From assembly GCF_900188115.1 (NCBI RefSeq), contig NZ_FZNW01000014.1:62001-126000 (forward strand): a DNA stretch of 64,000 nucleotides, in the 5' to 3' direction. The position numbers and the translations under genes are program-made. Below, one piece after another: positions 29,260 to 37,031 of the stretch. Position 1 is the stretch's first letter; each line of letters starts with the position of its first letter. Below the pieces are notes generated by a model. That model had not been told where the DNA came from, searched no databases, and was given only the letters and a program-made list of their open reading frames with translations. Source of the stretch: Haloechinothrix alba. GTDB taxonomy: Bacteria; Actinomycetota; Actinomycetes; Mycobacteriales; Pseudonocardiaceae.

Positions 29260-30891
29260 ATGGCGCGCAAGCAGTCGCCATCGGTGCGGACGACTCTTTA
29301 TCGGCTAGTAGATGTACCGATCTTGCTGGATGGAGTCCGGTCCAAATATACCGACGAAAACTCGGATTTCTCATGGCAGTACGTGATCGTGAATGATCGG
29401 GAGGCACTTCTCGTTACGGGCGTCATGGTGACCCAACTCGTCCGGTGGGCAGATACGCTTCAGCAGCTTACAGACCATACGGTCGAAATCGGGAATAGGA
29501 TAGCCGCTGCCGCGCTTTTGATTCGTAACGGAGACGACGCCGCTTGGGCGTTGACATACGGAATGGGGTTTCACTTGCTAGAGCAAGCCAAGGTTGACCC
29601 CGGCTTCGGGCAGCGCATTGCGATCCGAACAGTTGATCCCAACGAGCTCAACTCTCTGACGCGTACGACGCTCGATTATCGCTCGCGAACGGACCGGTTG
29701 TCCATCCCGAGTGGAGAGCATCTACGCGGGTTCGGCGTTTCGGATTTTGGTGAGCTGGTCACACGGCTAGTTGCCAAGGCAAAGATTGAGGGTCTGACAG
29801 CGGGAGCGAACCCGCTTGTTATTCGTGGTGCTGATGCACTCAACATGCCGCTAGGTAGGCGTCCCGACGCTTTGCTTGCCGATCTGGACTTGATCGATTC
29901 GATTTTGAATCTACAAGCGCCTGCCGAATTGGAAGTGTTGGAGCAGTTGGTTGCGATCAAGAATCAAACGAAGCTGAAAGATCGGCTGGAAAGTCAATTG
30001 GCTAGGAAACTCGCCGGGCACGATATCGGGCGTCTGGCGCTGTCGTGGCCACATGAGCAGATTGACGAGAACGGTACTCCTTCGTCCTACAGGCTGATTA
30101 GCGCGGGTCGTGAACACGGATTCGTGCAGGATGGAATCCCCGACCTCGATTCGCTCTTGGCTCCGCTTGGTGGGCTCGATCCAGAGGATAGACTTGCCAA
30201 GCTAGATCGCATGCGCATCGTGCTCTTTCGAGATGCTGAAGGGGAAGAAGCGATCACCAGCGCGATCGCTGCACGCAAGTGGCTTGCGTTCGAGACATAC
30301 GAGGATGGCAGGTGCTACTGCCTACACGGCGGCTCATGGTACCTCATGGCCTCGAATTACGCGGAGAAGCTCAGCAGGCGTGTGCAGGAGATATTTGAAC
30401 GCGATCCGGGTATTAGTCTGCCTGACTGGCCCGCCGACGGCGATGAGGACGAAGCAATGTACAACACGCGTGCAGCTCAGTCGCTCGGTGGGACGCTCAT
30501 GGACCAGAAGCTTATTCACACCGGCCTCCATAGGCACGGGATCGAGGCGTGCGACATTCTCCTTTCCGAGGGGGAGTTGGTGCACGTGAAGGACATCGAC
30601 AAATCTGCACCGGCTAGTCACCTGCTCGCCCAAGCGCTCGTGTCGGCAGATGCGTTACTTCATGATGAGGAGGCGCGGGACGAATTCCGTGCAATCGTCG
30701 AGCGCTCGAGAGGTGACGTATCGGAGATGACGACGCCCATCAGATCCGTCATCCTTGGAGTAGCGCGTAAGGCGCGGCCAATATCGGCGGAAGACCTGTT
30801 CACATTTACCAAGGTAAATCTGGTACGCCACGTGGCATCCCTGGAGGAGCGCGGTGTGCAGGTCTTCGTCGTGCCGATCATGCGACCGTGA
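29260..30891 (+). CDS. TIGR04141/DUF6119 family sporadically distributed protein
   Basis: A 543-residue soluble protein. Matching family patterns are LTYGMGFHLLEQAKVDPGFGQRIAIRTVDPNELNSL (residues ~95-130), the tail of the first half SGEHLRGFGVSDFGELVTRLVAKA, and the C-terminal IEACDILLSEGELVHVKDIDKSAPASHLLAQALVSADALL, which is the best-conserved block of TIGR04141 proteins. Family length is about 550, so it is complete. The biochemical role is unknown; patchy occurrence suggests a mobile or defence-related function (inference). Codon use is strikingly less GC-biased than the flanks, with many A/T third positions, a sign of transfer. ATG 29260 has only a weak purine stretch upstream. It stands alone, next to decayed regulator remnants. 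Confidence 0.8.
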   Translation: MARKQSPSVRTTLYRLVDVPILLDGVRSKYTDENSDFSWQYVIVNDREALLVTGVMVTQLVRWADTLQQLTDHTVEIGNRIAAAALLIRNGDDAAWALTYGMGFHLLEQAKVDPGFGQRIAIRTVDPNELNSLTRTTLDYRSRTDRLSIPSGEHLRGFGVSDFGELVTRLVAKAKIEGLTAGANPLVIRGADALNMPLGRRPDALLADLDLIDSILNLQAPAELEVLEQLVAIKNQTKLKDRLESQLARKLAGHDIGRLALSWPHEQIDENGTPSSYRLISAGREHGFVQDGIPDLDSLLAPLGGLDPEDRLAKLDRMRIVLFRDAEGEEAITSAIAARKWLAFETYEDGRCYCLHGGSWYLMASNYAEKLSRRVQEIFERDPGISLPDWPADGDEDEAMYNTRAAQSLGGTLMDQKLIHTGLHRHGIEACDILLSEGELVHVKDIDKSAPASHLLAQALVSADALLHDEEARDEFRAIVERSRGDVSEMTTPIRSVILGVARKARPISAEDLFTFTKVNLVRHVASLEERGVQVFVVPIMRP

Positions 30892-31045
30892 TCAATGAAC
30901 GATATTGCGCGTCGAGCGACGTATGCCCGATTGCGAAGGTCCAAGTGATTGTTACCTAGTTGGGGTACTTGGGGTAGCGCACGTCAACATCCGTTGGTCT
31001 CGTGGGGAGGCTAGACGCCTCTAGGCCATCGGCACGCGGTTGCCC

Positions 31046-32263
31046 TTACGCCGGGACCACGTTGTAGTGCCGGGCCAGCTCGCTGAACGGCGCGCCTTGC
31101 CGACGTGGTGCGCAGTCGACGAGGCGTCGCATGGTCGCGATACCGAGTGGTTGCCTCCGTGCCCAGTCGGGCGCCAACGAGCGCGCCTCGTCGAGTAACG
31201 AAAGCGCCAGCTTGTGTCGGCGCACGTCCATCGCTGCGGCCGCGAGACGTAGCCTGTGCCCGGATTCCCAGAACGCGGGCACGCTACCGCGGCTCGCCGG
31301 GACGGTGCCCGCCTGATGTAGTGCGTGTGCGGCGTCGCCGGAATGGGCGATGAGTTCGACACGTTGGAACGCAACGACGCGAGGCCCGAATATGGCAGCT
31401 TCGTTCGCCGTGTCACGCTGCGTGCGGACGGCCGCAGCGTGTGCTTCGGCAAGTAGACGCTCGGCTCGCGCGGAGTTTCCTGAGAACAGGGCGGCTGATG
31501 CGGCATTGAAGAGTAGGTTGCCGAACACTCCGGCACGGGTGTCATTTTGATCGAACATAGCCGGTTGGATCTGTTCAGCTGCTTGTACGGCCACACGCTC
31601 GGCTTGCTCGAATCTGCCCTGCCTGACGAGAGTCCATGTGAGGTAGCGGATAGTGATGGCCGATTCTTCATCAGGCGCGTCTGAGTACCGTGCCGCGTCA
31701 AGACCCCGTTCGGCAGCTGTCCATGCGAGATCATCAAGGTCCAGCCGGCCCGCCAGTCCAGCACTGACCCGGTATGCGGTTGAGAGTGCCCGGTAGGCGC
31801 GAGCTTTGTCATCGCAGCCAGCGATGTCGATGAGCTGGCGAGACACCGTAAGTAGTTCGGGTAGAACGTGGATCAGCTCAGCGTGGCGCCCGTCGACGTA
31901 TGCACGCCATGCCTGGTGAGCGTCGCTGAGTAATACATGAGCGGTGACGCCTTCGCGTGCTGCTCCTGTGTCGTCGTGCAGGCCGGGGATATGGTGTCCG
32001 GCTGTGATTGCGCATCGGAGCGGGGCAACGTCGAGATCTGCCGAGTCTCGTGTCGTGGTCTGGCCCAGCAAAACGTCGACTGTGACATCGAGGGCAGCAG
32101 CGAGCCGTCGCAACGTTGCTGGGCGGCAGGTCACCCGGAGACCTTGCTCGATCCGGGCGACGGTATCCACGCCAACGGATGCGGACTCAGCCAGGCGCTC
32201 CTGAGACAAGTCCCGTGCCTTGCGAAGGCGTGACACGTTTTCCGAGAGTGCGCCCACGCTCAT
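31046..32263 (-). CDS. XRE helix-turn-helix regulator with TPR-like domain
   Basis: A 405-residue regulator. The N-terminal Cro/C1 helix-turn-helix spans residues ~5-66 (VSRLRKARDLSQERLAESASVGVDTVARIEQGLR...TLRRLAAALDVTVDVLLG). The rest is a helical-repeat region (ARAYRALSTAYRVSAGLA, SAITIRYLTWTLVRQGRFEQAERVA, NLLFNAASAALFSGNSARAERLL), as in actinobacterial regulators thought to sense small peptides or metabolites. ATG 32263 has GGGGG upstream. It is followed by no close gene and lies next to a NUDIX gene of the same strand. Together they face the peptide/methyltransferase pair, which is the most likely target (inference). Confidence 0.85.
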   Translation of the reverse strand: MSVGALSENVSRLRKARDLSQERLAESASVGVDTVARIEQGLRVTCRPATLRRLAAALDVTVDVLLGQTTTRDSADLDVAPLRCAITAGHHIPGLHDDTGAAREGVTAHVLLSDAHQAWRAYVDGRHAELIHVLPELLTVSRQLIDIAGCDDKARAYRALSTAYRVSAGLAGRLDLDDLAWTAAERGLDAARYSDAPDEESAITIRYLTWTLVRQGRFEQAERVAVQAAEQIQPAMFDQNDTRAGVFGNLLFNAASAALFSGNSARAERLLAEAHAAAVRTQRDTANEAAIFGPRVVAFQRVELIAHSGDAAHALHQAGTVPASRGSVPAFWESGHRLRLAAAAMDVRRHKLALSLLDEARSLAPDWARRQPLGIATMRRLVDCAPRRQGAPFSELARHYNVVPA

Positions 32264-32297
32264 GACCCCCTAAAGCCAGTCACAGAAAGCACTCATC

Positions 32298-32810
32298 CTA
32301 TAACGTAATGCGTTCACCGTCATTGCACAAAGCGAGATTCCCGGTAGCGACAACAGACCAAGCCACGGACAGGCGCCGTGCGAGGGAAGGCTTCACTTTT
32401 GTAGCCACCTGGTCGACTGGGACGAGGTCAACCGAAAGGATCTCCGGGTCCGTGAGGTCGAGCGCGTCCACGTCAGCTTGATCGATCAGCCCTCCGTCGA
32501 AGATGAACGCGATACCTTCGGGCATGCGTGGATCCGACCGGATGTGATCGATCACGAGGGGTGGGCCGAGCGTCCTGACGATTCCGAGCTCCTCGCGCAG
32601 TTCGCGAACGGCAGTCGTCCACGGGGCCTCTTCGGCATCGACCGCGCCGCCAGGGATGTCCCAGTGCGGCTTGTAGGACGGTTGGATCAGTAGAACGCGC
32701 CGGTCACCGTCGCGTAGTAGTACCCCAGCCGACATGCGCTTGCGGTTGAGTGAGCGAACGTAGTCGTCGAACGGAAGGAGATCCACGGCCGCGAGACTAC
32801 CCGCCGCCAT
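32298..32810 (-). CDS. NUDIX hydrolase
   Basis: A 170-residue NUDIX enzyme of the nucleoside-diphosphate-X pyrophosphatase superfamily. The 23-residue box is complete: G-x5-E-x7-REUxEExGU is read in GGAVDAEEAPWTTAV followed by RELREELGI (residues ~65-85). MSAGVLLRDGDRRVLLIQP before it and WDIPGG are standard. The substrate cannot be told. ATG 32810 has no clear Shine-Dalgarno, so leaderless translation or a GTG ~8 codons later is possible. It ends 34 bases before the XRE-TPR start on the same strand and is divergent from the RiPP-like pair, so both may share a regulatory region with it. Confidence 0.85.
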   Translation of the reverse strand: MAAGSLAAVDLLPFDDYVRSLNRKRMSAGVLLRDGDRRVLLIQPSYKPHWDIPGGAVDAEEAPWTTAVRELREELGIVRTLGPPLVIDHIRSDPRMPEGIAFIFDGGLIDQADVDALDLTDPEILSVDLVPVDQVATKVKPSLARRLSVAWSVVATGNLALCNDGERITL

Positions 32811-33001
32811 TATTTGTGACCGCGCTGCCGAAGTCGCTCGGTGCCGCCTATGCCTCAGACGCATAGATCGTGTGACCTGCTGGTGAGAAAGCATGGCGGA
32901 GAGCGCTGTTGCTTAGTGGTCGAACACGCGACAGTAGCGAAGCAGACGGCCTAGTAGTTCTCCAGCCGCCATCGAACCAAGTACTTGAGGGGTGAGTAGT
33001 C

Positions 33002-33127
33002 ATGAGCGGAGACAAGCCGGGCAGGCATGACGGTTCTCGAGATGGGCACGGCGAACCGCAACCGGAGAAGTGGACTAACGCCGGTAACAAAGACGACGGC
33101 GACAAGCACGACAAGGATGAGAAGTGA
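33002..33127 (+). CDS. Small Asp/Lys-rich peptide, candidate RiPP precursor
   Basis: A 41-residue highly hydrophilic peptide with ATG 33002 preceded by GAGGGG about eight bases upstream. It contains eight aspartates, three of them in Asp-Gly pairs (D10-G11, D14-G15, D32-G33), Asp-Gly being the sequence most prone to aspartimide formation. One Trp occurs in EKWTNAGN, and the tail is KDDGDKHDKDEK. There is no FxLD motif and no cysteine, arguing against lanthipeptide or FxLD-type systems. Its stop overlaps the GTG start of a PIMT-like methyltransferase (GTGA), so the two are translationally coupled. Peptide plus PIMT homolog without an ATP-grasp, lasso or lanthipeptide gene is the layout reported for imiditides. 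Functional assignment is inference. Confidence 0.65.
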   Translation: MSGDKPGRHDGSRDGHGEPQPEKWTNAGNKDDGDKHDKDEK

Positions 33128-34245
33128 CGCGCGCCGTGACCGACTGGTTCGATCTCCTCGCCGAGGTGCCCCGTGAACCGTTCCTTCCGGACATCGTATG
33201 GACCGACGGGTCCGGGCGCACGTTCGTTCCTGTATCCCGGGCCAGTGACCCGCAACTGTGGGCGAAGCTGACGCGCGGCGATCAACCAGTGATCACCCAG
33301 GTCGATGATGGTTACGCCGCGAGACACGGGGTGACCCCGACCAGTTCGGCGAGCATGCCGAGCGTCGTGGCGGGAATGCTCGATGCTCTCGACGTGCAAT
33401 GCGGCGATAACGTGCTGGAGATTGGCACCGGTACCGGCTGGAACGCGGCACTTCTAGCGCATCGCGCCGGCGAGCGCGGCAGGGTCATCAGCGTGGAGAT
33501 CGACCCAGCCGTAGCCGACAATGCGCGTCGAGCGTTGCGCGCCGAGGAAGCAGACGTCGAAGTCATCACAGCCAACGGCGAGTACGGGTATCCGCCGGCC
33601 GCGCCGTATGACCGGGTTATCGCGACAGCGTCAGCGCGTCACATCCCCCACTCATGGGTAGCACAAACACGAGTAGGTGGAATCGTCGTGGCGCCATGGG
33701 GCACCGATTACTGCAGTGCCCTGGCACGCCTTCAAGTAACGTCGGCGGGACATGCTGTCGGTTCGTTCAGCGCAGGCTACGCGTTCATGCGGCTGCGTTC
33801 ACAGCGCCGTAGCCTGACCCATGCCGACGGCGGTGCGCTCGACATGTCGAGTGCCGATCATTCCCTTACAGAGCTGGATGCGAGTGACCTGTATCGGATG
33901 GTGGCAGCGTCGAAGGCAGCGTTCACGATCGGGCTCCTCGTGCCCCAGTGCAGGATGCATTACGAGGAAGACGCTCGCGGTCATAACCAGCACATTGTTG
34001 AGCTACACGACAGTACTTCGCGGTCGTGGGCACAGGTCGATGTTGATCTCGATCATGGCACTCCGTTCGACGTGTACCAGCAGGGTCCCCGTCGTCTGTG
34101 GGATGAAGCCGTAGCGGGCTACCGCTGGTGGCAGCAGCACTGCACACCGGATCCCAGCCAGTTCGGCATCACGATTGCCGAAGACGAGCAAGCAATATGG
34201 CTGAACAGTCAGGACGGCGAGTATCGCTGGACACTCGCACCGTGA
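33124..34245 (+). CDS. Protein-L-isoaspartate O-methyltransferase-like enzyme (candidate peptide aspartate methyltransferase)
   Basis: A 373-residue SAM-dependent methyltransferase of the PIMT family. The substrate-contact region SSASMPSVVAGMLDAL (residues ~74-89) precedes motif I VLEIGTGTGWNAALL (~97-111), and the acidic ribose loop VISVEIDP and VITANGEYGYPPAAPYDRVIATAS follow. Ordinary PIMT is about 210 residues; here there is an N-terminal extension (~70) and a C-terminal domain of about 150 residues ending YRWWQQHCTPDP...GEYRWTLAP. Similar extended PIMTs act on ribosomal peptides to methylate Asp and drive aspartimide formation. The GTG start overlaps the stop of the Asp-rich peptide gene. 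It could alternatively be a divergent repair enzyme, but the coupling argues for the peptide as substrate. Confidence 0.82.
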   Translation: MTRAVTDWFDLLAEVPREPFLPDIVWTDGSGRTFVPVSRASDPQLWAKLTRGDQPVITQVDDGYAARHGVTPTSSASMPSVVAGMLDALDVQCGDNVLEIGTGTGWNAALLAHRAGERGRVISVEIDPAVADNARRALRAEEADVEVITANGEYGYPPAAPYDRVIATASARHIPHSWVAQTRVGGIVVAPWGTDYCSALARLQVTSAGHAVGSFSAGYAFMRLRSQRRSLTHADGGALDMSSADHSLTELDASDLYRMVAASKAAFTIGLLVPQCRMHYEEDARGHNQHIVELHDSTSRSWAQVDVDLDHGTPFDVYQQGPRRLWDEAVAGYRWWQQHCTPDPSQFGITIAEDEQAIWLNSQDGEYRWTLAP

Positions 34246-34366
34246 CATCGCCGCCGCAAGTTGGTCGTGGGACATCCGTATGCGTGGGTACTTGTACGGG
34301 TGTGTGCTGTGCGTGCCTCCGGCTCGGGCACGGGGCACGGTAAGGAATCGGAAGGGACACTGACAG

Positions 34367-34765
34367 ATGGAAGGCACTGGGACCGTGGACTCGCTTGAGG
34401 CGCAGCAGGAGGCGGACACGGAGTACACCGGCTACGTCCACCCACTCGATCGGCTTGTGCCGGATCCGTCCGGAAAGGCTCCGCTGTGCGACGAGGAGAC
34501 GTTCGCCGCTATCCTCTCCGGCATCGTTGCCGACGAGGCTCCACGTTTGTTCGCGGTGGTGCAGGAGTACGGGCGGCGCGTGGATGCCCGTATCGCCGGT
34601 TGGGGACTGGCCTTCGACGATCGTGCCGAGGTGGTCAGCATCGACGGTGCGCTGCGGATGAAGCTGAACGCACCGGAGGAGGCGTTACGCGGATTCGGAT
34701 TCGGCAGCCACGTCTCCGGCCGGCTCGTCTGGTTCGACCCGGATGCCGTCACGCCGGACCCGTAA
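34367..34765 (+). CDS. Hypothetical protein in accessory island
   Basis: A 132-residue soluble acidic protein of no family I recognise. ATG 34367 is preceded by GGAAGGG about 13 bases upstream. A disordered acidic start (LEAQQEADTEYTGYVHPLDRLVP) leads to a compact helical and strand domain (EETFAAILSGIVADEAPRLFAVVQEYG, then RIAGWGLAFDDRAEVVSIDGALRMKLN). GC and codon use match the host. It follows the peptide/methyltransferase pair after 121 bases and could be in the same transcript, but nothing in its sequence shows a link. Confidence 0.6.
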   Translation: MEGTGTVDSLEAQQEADTEYTGYVHPLDRLVPDPSGKAPLCDEETFAAILSGIVADEAPRLFAVVQEYGRRVDARIAGWGLAFDDRAEVVSIDGALRMKLNAPEEALRGFGFGSHVSGRLVWFDPDAVTPDP

Positions 34766-34804
34766 TCCGCTAGACAGCTCTTGCCGAGGTCGCGCTCGAA
34801 CTGT

Positions 34805-34969
34805 ATGGGTGGAGTTCACGAACGGCACAAGGAGATTCGCGCGGACGGTGCCTGCCGTGACAAGATCATTGCCGACGACGCGGAGAGGGTAGCGGAGCGC
34901 CGCCGAGGAGACGTTCCGGTAGGCGACACGACTAGCCGGACGGTAATAGTTCAGCGGCCGGATACGTAG
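34805..34969 (+). CDS. Doubtful small charged ORF
   Basis: A 54-residue, very charged frame (MGGVHERHKEIRADGACRDK...) between the hypothetical gene and the epimerase gene. No convincing ribosome site and no recognised family. It is listed because this 219-base gap otherwise holds nothing, and it may be chance. Confidence 0.15.
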   Translation: MGGVHERHKEIRADGACRDKIIADDAERVAERRRGDVPVGDTTSRTVIVQRPDT

Positions 34970-34984
34970 GTCACGGCGACGTGG

Positions 34985-35986
34985 TCACGAACTCCGTTCC
35001 AGCATCTTCAGCACCGCGCGCTCCTCCTCGGGCGACAGGCCTGCCTGGCGTGGCCGGTCCAGGCCGAGCGCGCGCTCGTGTTCGAGCGCACCGAGTGCCG
35101 CGTCGTGCAGTGAGCGTGGTCGCAGCCCTGCCTCGAGCGCGGGCCGCGCGTCGTGCGAGGCCAGGCCGTAGTGGCTGGGTGGCAGCCACAGCGGCAGCGA
35201 GCGCGGGCCGCTCCACGGGTTGACCCCGGCCCGTTCCAGATCCTTTGCCGGTACGGCGACCATCTCGACCGGCACGCCCACCGCGGCGGCGATCCCTTCG
35301 AGAAGGTCGCGCAGCGCCATGGACTGCCCGACGCCGTCGAACGTCCCGGTCCGTCCGGTGGTGGCGGCGTCGACGATCCACGCGGCAAGGTCGCGGACAT
35401 CGATGTACTGGATGGGCTGCTCCGGGGTGTCGGGGGCGAGGACCCGCCCGCCCCGCGCGAAGCGGGCGGGCCAGTAACCGAACCGGTCCATCGTGTCTCC
35501 GGGGCCGGTGATCAGGCCCGGCCGGACGACGAAGGCGCGGTCCCCGAGCTTGTCGCGCACCTCGTCCTCGGAGGCGACGTTCACCCTGCCGTAGGCGTCG
35601 GGGTCGCCGTTGGCGGTATTCGCCGCGTCGTACAACGGCGTGCGCAGCTCGGACCCCGGTGACTGTCCCGGTGTCGCGGTGTCCGCGTAGACGTTGACCG
35701 TGGAGACGTAGGTCCAGTGGCCTGCGCGCGGGCCGAGCGTGCGCACGGCCTCGGCGACCCACGGGTGCGAGCCTGCGGCGACGTCGACGACCGCGTCGAA
35801 CTCCGCTCCGGCCAGCGGCTCCAGCGCGCCGGGATCGTCGCGGTCGAGCCGGACGTGGCGTACCCCGCCGGGAGGTTCCCCTGTGACCCCGCGTGCCGTG
35901 CAGGTCACCTCGTGCCCGCGCTGTACGGCCTCCCGCACGACGGTCCCGCCGACGAATCCCGTCCCACCCAGTACAAGTAGCCGCAT
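34985..35986 (-). CDS. NAD(P)-dependent epimerase/dehydratase-like (extended SDR) protein
   Basis: A 333-residue extended short-chain dehydrogenase-like protein with the Rossmann loop LVLGGTGFVGGTVVREA at residues ~4-20 and DRDDPGALEPL, DAVVDVAAGSHPW and the strand TYVSTVNVYAD where SDRs have the active-site Thr/Ser. The expected YxxxK reads YGRVN (in DAYGRVNVASE), so the catalytic lysine is missing, as in atypical or non-catalytic members. The C-terminal half is longer than in simple reductases. ATG 35986. The gene is divergent from purS and forms the right border of the accessory island. Substrate unknown. Confidence 0.82.
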   Translation of the reverse strand: MRLLVLGGTGFVGGTVVREAVQRGHEVTCTARGVTGEPPGGVRHVRLDRDDPGALEPLAGAEFDAVVDVAAGSHPWVAEAVRTLGPRAGHWTYVSTVNVYADTATPGQSPGSELRTPLYDAANTANGDPDAYGRVNVASEDEVRDKLGDRAFVVRPGLITGPGDTMDRFGYWPARFARGGRVLAPDTPEQPIQYIDVRDLAAWIVDAATTGRTGTFDGVGQSMALRDLLEGIAAAVGVPVEMVAVPAKDLERAGVNPWSGPRSLPLWLPPSHYGLASHDARPALEAGLRPRSLHDAALGALEHERALGLDRPRQAGLSPEEERAVLKMLERSS

Positions 35987-36117
35987 GGACCCATCCTGCC
36001 GTGACCCAGCTCGCGACCACCACTCCTCTCGCCGAGTGCGAACGCGCAGGTTGGGTAGGCTGTCGCTGGTACACCGCCGCTCGCTGGCGACCCCGATTCA
36101 CGACACGGAGAGAGCAC

Positions 36118-36357
36118 GTGGCCAGAGTCGTCGTAGACGTCATGCCCAAGCCGGAAATCCTCGACCCGCAGGGCCAGGCCGTGGCGGGGGCGTTACCTCG
36201 CCTGGGTTTCCACGGCGTGCGTGACGTGCGCCAGGGTAAGCACTTCGAGCTCGACGTCGACGACTCCGTCGACGACGACACGCTCGACAAGATCGCCGAG
36301 GGGTTCCTGTCCAATCCGGTGATCGAGGACTTCGTCGTGCGGCGGGTGGACCAGTGA
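36118..36357 (+). CDS. purS: Phosphoribosylformylglycinamidine synthase subunit PurS
   Basis: A 79-residue small subunit of the three-part FGAM synthase; it bridges PurQ (glutaminase) and PurL (synthase) and helps pass ammonia. The whole small fold is seen: [43 protein letters not shown] and ending [15 protein letters not shown] 36118 has GGAGAGAG upstream. The stop overlaps the GTG of purQ (GTGA), and purQ overlaps purL (ATGA), so all three are translationally coupled for stoichiometric production. Confidence 0.96.
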   Translation: MARVVVDVMPKPEILDPQGQAVAGALPRLGFHGVRDVRQGKHFELDVDDSVDDDTLDKIAEGFLSNPVIEDFVVRRVDQ

Positions 36358-37031
36358 GGATCGGCGCGGTCACCTTCCCGGGCACCCTGGACGACGTGGA
36401 CACGGTGCGCGCGATCGAGCGCGCGGGCGCAGAGGCCGTCGCGCTCTGGCACGGCGACGCCGACCTGCGCGGGGTGGACGCGGTGGTCCTCCCCGGCGGG
36501 TTCTCCTACGGCGACTACCTGCGGGCCGGGGCGATCGCCCGGTTCGCGCCCGTGATGGAGCCCGTCATCGAGGCCGCCCGCAAGGGCATGCCGGTGCTCG
36601 GCATCTGCAACGGGTTCCAGATCCTGTGCGAGGCGGGCCTGTTGCCCGGTGCGCTGGTGCGCAACCACAAGCTGCGGTTCGTCTGCCGGGACCAGTGGCT
36701 GCGGGTGGAGAGCACGACCACGGCGTGGACCACGCGTTACGAGCCGGGCGCCGAGATCCTGGTGCCGGTCAAGAGCGGCGAGGGCGCGTACATGGCCGAC
36801 GAGCGCGAGCTCGACGCGCTCGAAGGAGAGGGTCGCGTCGTCTTCCGCTATGTCGAGGACAACCCGAACGGGTCGCGCCGCGACATCGCGGGGGTCTCGG
36901 ACGGCTCGGGGCGGATCGTCGGGCTCATGCCCCACCCGGAGCACGCCACCGACCCGCTGACCGGCCCGACCGACGACGGGCTCGGCATATTCCTTTCCGC
37001 GATGGACAACGTCAAGCAGGGAGCGGCATGA
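36354..37031 (+). CDS. purQ: Phosphoribosylformylglycinamidine synthase subunit PurQ (glutaminase)
   Basis: A 225-residue class I glutamine amidotransferase supplying ammonia for FGAM formation. [15 protein letters not shown] starts the fold. The nucleophile lies in [11 protein letters not shown] (~82-92), and the catalytic histidine and glutamate are in LMPHPEHA near residue 195. Oxyanion glycines [15 protein letters not shown] are complete. The GTG start overlaps purS, and the stop overlaps purL by four bases. Confidence 0.97.
   Translation: MRIGAVTFPGTLDDVDTVRAIERAGAEAVALWHGDADLRGVDAVVLPGGFSYGDYLRAGAIARFAPVMEPVIEAARKGMPVLGICNGFQILCEAGLLPGALVRNHKLRFVCRDQWLRVESTTTAWTTRYEPGAEILVPVKSGEGAYMADERELDALEGEGRVVFRYVEDNPNGSRRDIAGVSDGSGRIVGLMPHPEHATDPLTGPTDDGLGIFLSAMDNVKQGAA

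Noticed and set aside
33002-34245. FxLD-type or lanthipeptide system
   Set aside because: The peptide has no FxLD motif and no Cys/Ser/Thr-rich core, and no dehydratase or cyclase gene is present.
34971-36944. 657-codon frame antisense to purS/purQ and across the epimerase gene
   Set aside because: Shadow frame; the epimerase has a clear Rossmann start at 35986 on a different frame.
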